Assembly (NCBI GenBank): GCA_029253805.1
Contig: JAQWYU010000154.1
Span: 1 to 5,423 of the forward strand
Direction of reading: 5' to 3'
DNA length: 5,423 nt
Source of the DNA: Flavobacteriaceae bacterium
GTDB lineage: Bacteria > Bacteroidota > Bacteroidia > Flavobacteriales > Flavobacteriaceae
A model generated the notes under the pieces. The model was not told the origin of the DNA. It searched no databases and saw only the letters and a list, made by a program, of their open reading frames with translations. Positions 1 to 5,423 of the stretch are shown one piece after another; within the stretch, counting starts at the first letter, position 1; every line of letters starts with the position of its first letter. Made by a program: the position numbers and the translations under genes.

Positions 1-339
1 ATTGAAAACGGAGGATCACTAACTATAATTGCCACCGCACTTACAGAAACAGGTTCTAAGATGGATGAAGTTATATTTGAGGAATTTAAAGGAACTGGGA
101 ATATGGAACTTCAATTAGATCGCAAGATATCTAATCGCAGAATATTTCCAGCCATTGACCTTACTTCTTCAAGCACTCGTAGAGATGACATATTACTTGA
201 TGCCAAAACAATTCAAAGAATGTGGGTAATGCGCAAGTACCTAGCAGATATGAACCCTGTTGAAGCAATGGAGTTTATTAACGACCGTTTCAAACAAACT
301 CGAAATAATGAAGAGTTTCTAATTTCGATGAATGGTTAA
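1..339 (+). CDS. rho: Transcription termination factor Rho, C-terminal part (5' end outside window)
   Basis: This is the last 112 residues of Rho, the hexameric RNA-dependent ATPase/translocase that ends transcription at Rho-dependent sites. The frame is open from base 1, so the N-terminal RNA-binding domain and the Walker motifs lie upstream of the window. The visible part matches the C-terminal motor domain: a [20 protein letters not shown] segment, the R-loop KGTGN at residues 30-34 of the fragment, the [15 protein letters not shown] stretch with its conserved basic residues (about 40-54), then [10 protein letters not shown] and the [19 protein letters not shown] helix region. Chain end and TAA stop are where Rho normally ends, so it is cut only by the window edge. 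It converges on rpsT and is followed within 25 bp by a strong hairpin terminator. Identity is near certain from the motif series; the missing part cannot be assessed. Confidence 0.97.
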   Translation: MENGGSLTIIATALTETGSKMDEVIFEEFKGTGNMELQLDRKISNRRIFPAIDLTSSSTRRDDILLDAKTIQRMWVMRKYLADMNPVEAMEFINDRFKQTRNNEEFLISMNG

Positions 340-361
340 AATGCTATTTGGTTGAATTCAT

Positions 362-397
362 AAAAAAAGCCTTTCAAATATGAAAGGCTTTTTTTTT
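362..397. terminator. Bidirectional intrinsic terminator between rho and rpsT
   Basis: A perfect 15-bp stem is formed by 362-376 and 381-395 around the loop AATA. Its core is GCCTTTCA/TGAAAGGC. It is flanked by seven A (362-368) on the left and nine T (389-397) on the right, so either strand yields a hairpin followed by a U-run. It lies between the convergent ends of rho (stop at 339) and rpsT (stop at 410) and probably serves both. Confidence 0.93.
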
Positions 398-409
398 AAT
401 ATGAGAAAT

Positions 410-661
410 TTATAACGCCACAACAAATTTTGACAAACCTGACTTAAGATTTGCTGCCTTGTTATCATGAATGATGTTGTTCTTAGCCAGCTTGTCTATC
501 ATGGAAGAGACACTGATAAAAAGTTTTTGAGCTTCTTTTTTGTCAGTTGTTTCGCGTAACCTTTTTATGGCGTTACGTGTTGTTTTGTGCTGATACTTGT
601 TAAGCACACGCTTGGACTCGTTACTTCTAATTCTTTTTAAAGCTGACTTATGATTTGCCAT
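410..661 (-). CDS. rpsT: 30S ribosomal protein S20
   Basis: This is an 83-residue, very basic protein with the S20 signature: MANHKSALKRIRSNESKR at the N-terminus, then KYQHKTTRNAIKRLRE, and a C-terminal helix with IHDNKAANLKSGLSKFV. S20 binds 16S rRNA during assembly of the small subunit and is an all-helical protein of about 85 residues, so this is full length. The start is the ATG at 661-659, which gives the canonical MANHKSA beginning. No Shine-Dalgarno sequence precedes it; the leader is A/T-only for about 25 bases, as is common in Bacteroidota. Its upstream neighbour on the same strand, 31 bp away, is tRNA-Glu. No separate promoter is visible in that gap, so it is probably co-transcribed with the tRNA from the promoter at 844-873. 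Confidence 0.97.
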   Translation of the reverse strand: MANHKSALKRIRSNESKRVLNKYQHKTTRNAIKRLRETTDKKEAQKLFISVSSMIDKLAKNNIIHDNKAANLKSGLSKFVVAL

Positions 662-692
662 AATTCTTAATTTTATTATTAATAAATAATCG

Positions 693-764
693 TAGCCCGT
701 AGGGGAATCGAACCCCTCTTACATGGATGAAAACCATGCGTCCTAGCCGATAGACGAACGGGCC
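693..764 (-). tRNA. tRNA-Glu (anticodon UUC)
   Basis: Read on the minus strand, the 72 nt fold into a full cloverleaf. The acceptor arm is GGCCCGT/ACGGGCT, with a G1-U72 wobble and discriminator A73. The D-arm region reads CGTCTATCGGCTAGGACG, the anticodon arm is CATGG-TTTTCAT-CCATG, and the T-arm is AGGGG-TTCGATT-CCCCT. The seven-base loop places TTC at positions 34-36, giving glutamate. The 3' CCA is not encoded: CG follows the discriminator base, so CCA must be added after transcription. It lies between proS and rpsT on the same strand and is probably the first gene of the transcript starting near 837. Confidence 0.96.
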
Positions 765-812
765 ATTTTTATAAAAATCAAAAAATTGAAACTGATGTTA
801 CGATTTTTGATT
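765..812. repeat. AT-rich palindrome and inverted repeat in the tRNA-Glu leader
   Basis: A perfect 14-bp palindrome, ATTTTTATAAAAAT (765-778), abuts the tRNA 5' end. Next to it and overlapping slightly, AATCAAAAA (776-784) and TTTTTGATT (804-812) form a 9-bp inverted repeat around a 19-nt loop. Both lie in the inferred transcript leader, between the promoter and the mature tRNA. They could form weak structures near the 5' processing site, but AT-only repeats arise easily by chance in this base composition. No function is assigned. Confidence 0.4.
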
Positions 813-843
813 CAAATAGCTTGCATTATTTCTAACGCGGTTG

Positions 844-873
844 CAAAAATACAACTATTTTTAAATGTTACAA
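844..873 (-). promoter_or_regulatory. Bacteroidota-type promoter for tRNA-Glu and rpsT
   Basis: On the minus strand, TTG (873-871) is followed after 19 bases by TATTTTTG (851-844). This is a full match to the Bacteroidota housekeeping form, TTG at about -33 and TAnnTTTG at about -7 with 17-23 bases between. Transcription would start near 837, leaving a leader of roughly 70 nt before tRNA-Glu. The site lies downstream of the proS stop, so tRNA-Glu and rpsT can be expressed independently of proS. A 7-bp direct repeat (AGTTGTA) covers the -33 element and recurs just before the -7 element. Confidence 0.75.
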
Positions 874-906
874 CTTCTTACTGATTTTTTTTGTAAAAAG
901 TTAATC

Positions 907-2385
907 CTAATATGCCTTAGCAAACAAAACTCGCTGGTTGGAAGGTTTCCCTGAAAATACGCACTCTCCTAGTTCTTTTTTAGAATCTAGCGGAATACAA
1001 CGAATTGTAGCTTTAGTAATTTCTTTTATTTTGTCTTCTGTTTCAGAACTTCCGTCCCAGTGAGCAGAAATAAAACCTGTTTTTTGTTTTAATACAGCCT
1101 TAAATTCTTCAAATGATTCTACTCTTGTAATATGAGCTGATCTAAAATTTAATGCTTTTTTAAATAGTCCTGCTTGAATCTCTTGAAGCTGTGCCTCCAC
1201 TCTAGACGTAAGACTATCCAAATCAACAACTTCTTTTGTTAAAGTATCTCTGCGAGCCAATTCAACAGTGCCGGCCTTCAAATCATTTGGTCCGATTGCC
1301 AATCGAATAGGAACCCCCTGAAGTTCGTATTGTGCAAACTTGTGCCCTGGACGTTGGGTAGTTCTATCATCAAATTTAACCGAAATTCCCTCAGACTTTA
1401 GAGAAGCCTTAATTAGTTCAGCTTGTTTAGAAATTTTACATAACTGATCATCATTTTTATAAATGGGAACAATCACTACTTGGAAAGGAGCTAATTTAGG
1501 AGGTAAAACCAATCCCTTGTCGTCGCTGTGGGTCATAATTAAAGCCCCCATCAATCGAGTTGAGACCCCCCAAGAGGTAGCCCAAACATAATCTTGTTTG
1601 CCTTCATTATTTGCAAACTTGACATCAAAAGCTTTAGCAAAATTCTGACCCAAAAAGTGAGAAGTTCCAGCTTGCAAAGCCTTTCCGTCTTGCATTAAAG
1701 CCTCTATGCAATAAGTCTCTTCCGCACCGGCAAAACGCTCACTTTCAGTTTTAACTCCTTGAATTACAGGAATTGCCATAAATTCCTCGGCAAACTTAGC
1801 ATAAATATTGTTCATTTGTATTGCTTCATCTATTGCTTCACTTTTGGTTGCATGAGCAGTGTGGCCTTCTTGCCATAAAAACTCAGCAGTTCTTAAAAAA
1901 AGACGTGTTCGCATTTCCCAACGAACAACATTGGCCCATTGATTGATTAAAAGAGGTAGATCCCGATATGACTGAACCCATCCCTTAAATGTGCTCCATA
2001 TAATAGCTTCACTAGTAGGTCTGACTACTAACTCTTCTTCTAATTTAGCATTTGGGTCAACTCGCAGTTTTCCTGAATTTTCTGGATCATTTTCTAAGCG
2101 ATAATGAGTTACTATTGCACATTCCTTTGCAAAACCCTCAGCATTTTTCTCTTCCGCTTCAAATAAACTTTTAGGAACAAACAAAGGAAAGTAAGCATTT
2201 TGATGACCAGTTTCCTTAAACATTTTATCCAACTCTGCCTGCATTTTTTCCCAAATAGCATACCCGTAGGGCTTAATAACCATACAGCCTCTAACAGCTG
2301 AATTTTCAGCTAAATCAGCTTTAACTACCAGTTCATTATACCATTTAGAATAATCTTCAGATCTTGATGTAAGGTTTTTACTCAT
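907..2385 (-). CDS. proS: Prolyl-tRNA synthetase, archaeal/eukaryote-type without editing insertion
   Basis: This 492-residue class II synthetase charges tRNA-Pro with proline in the cytoplasm. Motif 1 covers about residues 33-71 ([16 protein letters not shown] to FPLFVP). The proline-binding T-x-E is T124-S-E126. Motif 2 is around 155-178 ([16 protein letters not shown]), and motif 3 is about 271-300 ([19 protein letters not shown]). The anticodon-binding domain is about 301-405, including [16 protein letters not shown], followed by a C-terminal domain ending in the family's terminal Tyr (LFAKAY). The roughly 180-residue INS editing domain of the E. coli-type enzyme is absent. Three of the four zinc-binding cysteines known in related enzymes appear replaced: HWDGSSETE stands where a Cys pair is expected, and in GECVFSG only C475 remains. 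The frame is open upstream to 2466, but the ATG at 2385 is preferred because it begins the usual [21 protein letters not shown]-terminus and the promoter at 2436-2466 lies inside the longer frame. Confidence 0.96.
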   Translation of the reverse strand: MSKNLTSRSEDYSKWYNELVVKADLAENSAVRGCMVIKPYGYAIWEKMQAELDKMFKETGHQNAYFPLFVPKSLFEAEEKNAEGFAKECAIVTHYRLENDPENSGKLRVDPNAKLEEELVVRPTSEAIIWSTFKGWVQSYRDLPLLINQWANVVRWEMRTRLFLRTAEFLWQEGHTAHATKSEAIDEAIQMNNIYAKFAEEFMAIPVIQGVKTESERFAGAEETYCIEALMQDGKALQAGTSHFLGQNFAKAFDVKFANNEGKQDYVWATSWGVSTRLMGALIMTHSDDKGLVLPPKLAPFQVVIVPIYKNDDQLCKISKQAELIKASLKSEGISVKFDDRTTQRPGHKFAQYELQGVPIRLAIGPNDLKAGTVELARRDTLTKEVVDLDSLTSRVEAQLQEIQAGLFKKALNFRSAHITRVESFEEFKAVLKQKTGFISAHWDGSSETEDKIKEITKATIRCIPLDSKKELGECVFSGKPSNQRVLFAKAY

Positions 2386-2435
2386 AATTTCGTAATTTGG
2401 CACGACTATTGAACCTGAATAAACAAAAGTTTTCA

Positions 2436-2466
2436 CAAAACTAAGTATTTTTATGGTGTCCAACAA
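2436..2466 (-). promoter_or_regulatory. Bacteroidota-type promoter of proS
   Basis: On the minus strand, TAGTTTTG (2443-2436) fits TAnnTTTG exactly. Two TTG triplets in TTGTTGG (2466-2460) lie 20 and 17 bases upstream, both inside the allowed spacing. Transcription would start near 2429, giving a leader of about 44 nt before the ATG at 2385. Because the more upstream TTG is also the only possible start of the longer open frame, that extension cannot be translated from this transcript. Confidence 0.7.
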
Positions 2467-2482
2467 TTAAAATTAAACACTT

Positions 2483-3505
2483 ATGAGTTTTACAAATTTC
2501 ATGATTAAGCTATCGACAATTTTATGCGTTTCCATTGTTTTTACAGCATTCGTGTCATGTGGTTCATTTCAGTACGCTGGAACGTACAACGATGGAATTT
2601 ACAATGACTCAAACAATACTTATGAAGATGAAGTAGAAAGCTCTAATAACTCTTCTGAATATTACAAAAATTATTTCAAGGAAAAGTCTATGAATCTTGG
2701 TGATAGTAGTACCACTTTTACTGATACTGAATCTTACCAAAGTGAATACATTAATGAAAATACTGATTCCGATAACTTTGCTGGTTGGGGTCAAAACAAC
2801 TCTAAGGACATAACAATAAACCTTTACGATACAACTCCTTTTTATGGATTCGGGTGGAGATCACCCTTTATTAATAATTGGTATATAAATAGAGGATGGA
2901 ACATGGGGTGGAATAGAGGATGGAATATGGGATGGAATATGGGATGGGGTAATTACGGATATGTAATGGACCCGTTTGGAAATAATTATGGCTACCAAAT
3001 GATTCCTTGGGGGTATAACCAATGGAGTTTTGGGTTTCCCAATTATGGATATGGCAATTATTATGGATATGGAAATTACTATGGGTACGGGAATTTTAGC
3101 AGGAATCAGGGAACTTCTGTTTCCTATGTTAACGGCCCAAGAGGTGCTAGGCATGCCAATAACATGTCCAATAGAAGAAGTGCTTCCCGTTCATCCACAT
3201 TAAAAAAATTAACCACACGCTCAAATTACAGTTCAAGAAATTCGGAGAAAGATATTACCTCTAAGTTTGGTGTAGGAAGTGTTGAACACGTAGAATATAT
3301 AATTAAAAAGAGGAAAGCTAAAAAGAAAAAAGAAAGCTTTACAAGACAAAATACCAGATCTTCAAAAAACAAATCTCCATTTCCAAAAGCACAAAAGCGA
3401 CCTTCTACAAATCGTTCTTATTCAAGTCCGTCAACAACTCGTTCTAGTAGCAGACCTTCTAGTGGTAGAGTAAGCGGAGGAAGCAGTTCCCGGAGAAAAC
3501 GATAA
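2483..3505 (+). CDS. Probable lipoprotein with Trp/Gly and Tyr/Gly repeats and a basic Ser/Arg-rich tail, function unknown
   Basis: The 340-residue product has an N-terminal hydrophobic segment (about 10-25) ending in FVSC-GS, so C26 is the likely lipidated cysteine; the lipobox is loose, with Phe at -3. Translation may instead start at M7 (base 2501), which would give a more typical short lysine-containing signal. Residues about 27-110 are acidic and Asn/Ser/Tyr-rich. Then comes an aromatic/Gly region with four WNxG units (139-154) and a Tyr/Gly repeat (187-203). From about residue 220 the chain is strongly basic and Ser/Arg/Lys-rich, with KKRKAKKKK at 275-283 and SSSRRKR at the end. I recognise no catalytic domain; most of it looks low-complexity and possibly disordered. 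It is transcribed divergently from proS and lies 20 bp before the OmpP1/FadL-like gene, suggesting one operon and an outer-membrane location. No convincing promoter or Shine-Dalgarno is seen upstream. The reading frame is secure; the function is not. Confidence 0.85.
   Translation: MSFTNFMIKLSTILCVSIVFTAFVSCGSFQYAGTYNDGIYNDSNNTYEDEVESSNNSSEYYKNYFKEKSMNLGDSSTTFTDTESYQSEYINENTDSDNFAGWGQNNSKDITINLYDTTPFYGFGWRSPFINNWYINRGWNMGWNRGWNMGWNMGWGNYGYVMDPFGNNYGYQMIPWGYNQWSFGFPNYGYGNYYGYGNYYGYGNFSRNQGTSVSYVNGPRGARHANNMSNRRSASRSSTLKKLTTRSNYSSRNSEKDITSKFGVGSVEHVEYIIKKRKAKKKKESFTRQNTRSSKNKSPFPKAQKRPSTNRSYSSPSTTRSSSRPSSGRVSGGSSSRRKR
2897..2944 (+). repeat. Four 12-bp tandem units encoding W-N-x-G
   Basis: Four in-frame units of 12 bp (TGGAAYATRGGR-like) run from 2897 to 2944 and encode WNMG, WNRG, WNMG, WNMG. 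Units three and four are identical (TGGAATATGGGA). Units one and two differ from them by two or three bases. A fifth TGG GGT follows. Near-identity of the last two suggests recent duplication or slippage, so copy number may vary between strains. Confidence 0.9.
3041..3091 (+). repeat. Tandem units encoding N-Y-(Y)-G-Y-G
   Basis: One 15-bp unit (NYGYG) and two 18-bp units (NYYGYG, NYYGYG) lie in tandem, followed by a degenerate NF. The two 18-bp units encode identical residues but differ at four third-codon positions. This suggests an older repeat whose peptide sequence has been kept while the DNA drifted. Confidence 0.88.
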
Positions 3506-3525
3506 TTACACATAAAATCAATAAT

Positions 3526-5043
3526 ATGAAAAAACCTATTTTAATTGTATTAGGGCTAATAAGCATGTTCTGTACATATGGGCAAAATATCTCTGATGCT
3601 GTTAGGTACACAACAGAAACTACGCTAGGAACAGCAAGATTTAATTCAATGAGTGGAGCTTTTGGGGCCCTTGGGGGAGATTTGTCCGCAGTTGGTATAA
3701 ACCCTGCCGGTTCTGCGATTTTTAAAACTAGCTACATTTCACTTTCTGCATCTAATTTTAATACATCGAACAAAGCTGAGTTTGGTTCTAATTCCAACCC
3801 AAAAAAAAATAATAAAGCTTCGCTTGACATGAACCAATTAGGAGCCGTATTTGTATTTAACAACAGAAATAATAATTCAGTTTTTAATAAGCTTACAGCC
3901 AGTGTTTTTTGTGAGCAAATTCAAAATTATAATAACGAATTTCTTGCTGCTGGAGTAACATCTAATTCTATTTCTAGCTACTTTTCAGAATTTGCAAACG
4001 GACTAAGACTTGATGAAATATCTGCTCTTGAAGATGAAAGTATTTCACAAGCCTACAATGCAATTGGTTATTACAATGGGTATGCCCACCAACAGGCATT
4101 TTTAGGATATGAAAGCTATATTTTAGAGCCTGACGAAAACTCAGCTGAAAACAGTACTTATTTTTCGAACATAGCACCTGGTGAGTTCAATCAAGAGTAC
4201 AGTTATTCCTCCACAGGTTACAATGGAAAACTTTCATTTAATCTTGGAATTCAATATAACCAAAAACTATACTTCGGAATAAATCTAAATTCTCACTTTA
4301 TCAACTATGAGCGAAATTCGTACCTATTTGAAAATAATGTAAATCCAAATTCGTATATCAACCAAGTAGATTTTGAAAACAGTTTACTAACAACTGGAAA
4401 TGGATTTTCTCTTCAAATTGGGAGTTTATATAAAATAAATAATTTCTTAAGACTTGGAATGGCTTATGATAGTCCAACATGGTTAACATTAAGAGAGGAA
4501 ACCACACAATACCTAGCTACATTTGACAATACTGAGAATATAAGAACAACCATCAATCCGGCCGTTGTAAATGTTTTTCCAGAATACAAAATAAAAACAC
4601 CTGCAAAAATTACTGGTAGTGCGGCATTTATATTTTCGGATAAAGGCTTGCTTAGTGTTGATTTTTCTAGAAAAGACTATACAAGCACAAGATTGAGTTC
4701 AAATTCAAGTTATGGTTACTCACAAGAGAATAATGAGATTGTCAGCTCACTCAAAGTAGCAAACAGTTTAAGAATTGGAGCTGAAATTAGACACAAAAAG
4801 ATAAGTTATCGTGGTGGATACAGACTAGAAGAAAGTCCTTACAAGAACAATGTTGAGTTTGGAGACCTAAAAGGTTTCTCACTTGGATTGGGGTTTAATC
4901 TTGCTAAATCAAGATTAGATATATCTTACCAAAATTCTAGTAGAGAAATAGAACAAAAATTATATCAAGTTGGAAATTTAGGAAGTACTAAACTAAACAA
5001 AAATAATTCAAATATTTCTGTCACTCTTAGTATGGATCTGTAA
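3526..5043 (+). CDS. OmpP1/FadL/TodX-family outer-membrane transport protein
   Basis: The 505-residue product begins with a Sec signal peptide: KK at 2-3, a hydrophobic core to about 15, and probable cleavage near TYG-QNISDA at residue 19/20. The mature N-terminus carries family hallmarks: a TLGTARFNSMSGAFGALGGDLSAVGINPAG stretch (about 33-62), with the NPAG motif at 59-62, typical of FadL-like channels. The rest alternates polar and hydrophobic or aromatic residues as expected for beta-strands, and the chain ends in a short amphipathic strand (ISVTLSMDL). FadL-family barrels pass hydrophobic molecules, such as long-chain fatty acids or aromatic hydrocarbons, across the outer membrane. The actual substrate cannot be told from sequence, and related flavobacterial proteins may have other roles. 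The ATG at 3526 is preferred because it begins the signal peptide. It follows the lipoprotein gene by 20 bp with no terminator between, so the two are probably co-transcribed, and a hairpin terminator follows the stop. Confidence 0.88.
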   Translation: MKKPILIVLGLISMFCTYGQNISDAVRYTTETTLGTARFNSMSGAFGALGGDLSAVGINPAGSAIFKTSYISLSASNFNTSNKAEFGSNSNPKKNNKASLDMNQLGAVFVFNNRNNNSVFNKLTASVFCEQIQNYNNEFLAAGVTSNSISSYFSEFANGLRLDEISALEDESISQAYNAIGYYNGYAHQQAFLGYESYILEPDENSAENSTYFSNIAPGEFNQEYSYSSTGYNGKLSFNLGIQYNQKLYFGINLNSHFINYERNSYLFENNVNPNSYINQVDFENSLLTTGNGFSLQIGSLYKINNFLRLGMAYDSPTWLTLREETTQYLATFDNTENIRTTINPAVVNVFPEYKIKTPAKITGSAAFIFSDKGLLSVDFSRKDYTSTRLSSNSSYGYSQENNEIVSSLKVANSLRIGAEIRHKKISYRGGYRLEESPYKNNVEFGDLKGFSLGLGFNLAKSRLDISYQNSSREIEQKLYQVGNLGSTKLNKNNSNISVTLSMDL

Positions 5044-5062
5044 GTTAGTATTTCTATAAATT

Positions 5063-5094
5063 AAAAAGCCCATAACTAATATTATGGGCTTTTT
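5063..5094. terminator. Bidirectional intrinsic terminator after the FadL-like gene
   Basis: A perfect 13-bp stem pairs 5063-5075 with 5082-5094 around the loop CTAATA, with GCCCATAA/TTATGGGC as its core. Five A on the left and five T on the right allow use on both strands. It lies 19 bp after the plus-strand stop at 5043 and 23 bp after the minus-strand stop at 5118, so it can end both convergent genes. Confidence 0.92.
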
Positions 5095-5117
5095 GATTTA
5101 TCGTATTAAGTTTTATT

Positions 5118-5423
5118 CTATCTTTTTAAAGAGAAGTGCGCTCTTAGTACTTGTGGGTTTCCTGTAGTTGGATCTGTATAATCTAGCGTAAACCAGTAGT
5201 CATTGGAAGGTAGTTGTGCACCATTGAAAGTACCATCCCATCCCTCTCCTGACGGACTAATCTGTTTAAGTAGTTTACCGAACCTGTCAAAGATTAAGAT
5301 CTTAGCGTTATTCTGGTTGGCTACGCCAACAATATTCCACGTATCGTTATACCCATCTCCATTTGGAGTGAAGTATAATGGATAATCAATCACATAAACC
5401 ACAACCTGAGTCTCTCCACAGCC
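5118..5423 (-). CDS. C-terminal end of a type IX secretion substrate (type B / gliding motility-associated sorting domain), 5' end outside window
   Basis: The 101 visible residues run in frame from the right window edge (beginning GCGETQVVVYVIDYP) to a TAG stop. They form essentially one complete sorting domain of the CHU_C / gliding motility-associated C-terminal type. Its hallmarks are YFTPNGDGYNDTWNI (17-31), the IFDRFGKLLKQ strand (44-54), GWDGTFNG (61-68), the DYWFTLDY strand (75-82) and the terminal FSLKR. In Bacteroidota this domain directs large surface or secreted proteins through the type IX system after Sec export, usually with attachment to or release from the cell surface. The passenger part lies beyond the window, so adhesin, enzyme or repeat protein cannot be distinguished. 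The nearby GTG at 5402 is an internal valine codon, not a start. It converges on the FadL-like gene and shares its terminator. Confidence 0.93.
   Translation of the reverse strand, partial: GCGETQVVVYVIDYPLYFTPNGDGYNDTWNIVGVANQNNAKILIFDRFGKLLKQISPSGEGWDGTFNGAQLPSNDYWFTLDYTDPTTGNPQVLRAHFSLKR

Noticed and set aside
877..906. Terminator directly after proS
   Set aside because: There are A- and T-runs but no stem with a GC core, so no convincing hairpin; proS transcripts may read through into tRNA-Glu and rpsT.
2446..2453. TATTTTTA as a -7 element for the lipoprotein gene
   Set aside because: It fits TAnnTTTG at all but the last base, but no TTG lies 17-23 bases upstream (the nearest is 34 away), so it is not reported as a promoter.
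2609..2794. Minus-strand open frame of 61 residues
   Set aside because: It lies wholly inside the lipoprotein gene and its hydrophobic composition is what antisense of Asp/Asn/Glu codons gives; no start context or relatives recognised.
2897..3091. CRISPR-like array
   Set aside because: The repeats are short, contiguous, in frame and without spacers; they are protein-coding tandem repeats.
2861..3154. Minus-strand open frame of 97 residues opposite the lipoprotein repeats
   Set aside because: It is the antisense reading of the WNxG and NYYGYG repeats, giving an Ile/Pro/Ser-rich low-complexity product with no signal or family resemblance, inside a well-supported plus-strand gene.
2483..3505. 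Similarity to vitellogenin or nucleic-acid-binding SR proteins
   Set aside because: Ser/Arg-rich low-complexity sequence gives such matches by composition alone; a signal sequence and bacterial lipobox-like cysteine argue against a real relationship.
3974..4177. Minus-strand open frame of 67 residues
   Set aside because: It is an antisense shadow inside the FadL-like gene without recognisable features.
5203..5385. Plus-strand open frame of 60 residues
   Set aside because: It is antisense to the strongly conserved type IX sorting domain, whose motifs clearly mark the minus strand as coding.

Overview
The window looks like an ordinary core-genome segment from a Bacteroidota bacterium, most likely of the class Flavobacteriia. 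It is AT-rich and its start codons lack Shine-Dalgarno sequences. Two sites match the Bacteroidota promoter form TTG-N(17-23)-TAnnTTTG. It encodes an archaeal/eukaryote-type prolyl-tRNA synthetase and ends in the conserved C-terminal sorting domain of a type IX secretion substrate. I found no mobile element, CRISPR array, prophage or clear sign of recent transfer.

Layout from left to right. The 3' end of rho (+) enters from the left edge and meets a bidirectional terminator. Facing it on the minus strand are rpsT (ribosomal protein S20), a tRNA-Glu(UUC) gene and proS. A strong-looking promoter between proS and the tRNA suggests that tRNA-Glu and rpsT form a short mixed tRNA-mRNA transcript. 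A second promoter lies just upstream of proS and fixes its start at 2385 rather than at the longer open frame. Divergent from proS, on the plus strand and 20 bp apart, are a probable lipoprotein with Trp/Gly- and Tyr/Gly-rich tandem repeats and a very basic tail, and an OmpP1/FadL-like outer-membrane beta-barrel protein. A second bidirectional terminator closes this pair. The far right holds the C-terminal 101 residues of a secreted protein on the minus strand with a type B (CHU_C-like) sorting domain.

The left half is information processing: transcription termination, ribosome, tRNA and tRNA charging. The right half is cell envelope: a lipoprotein, an outer-membrane channel and a type IX secretion cargo. 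The least understood item is the repeat-rich lipoprotein and its possible partnership with the FadL-like barrel. I see no convincing new multi-gene system; the findings are modest and graded accordingly.
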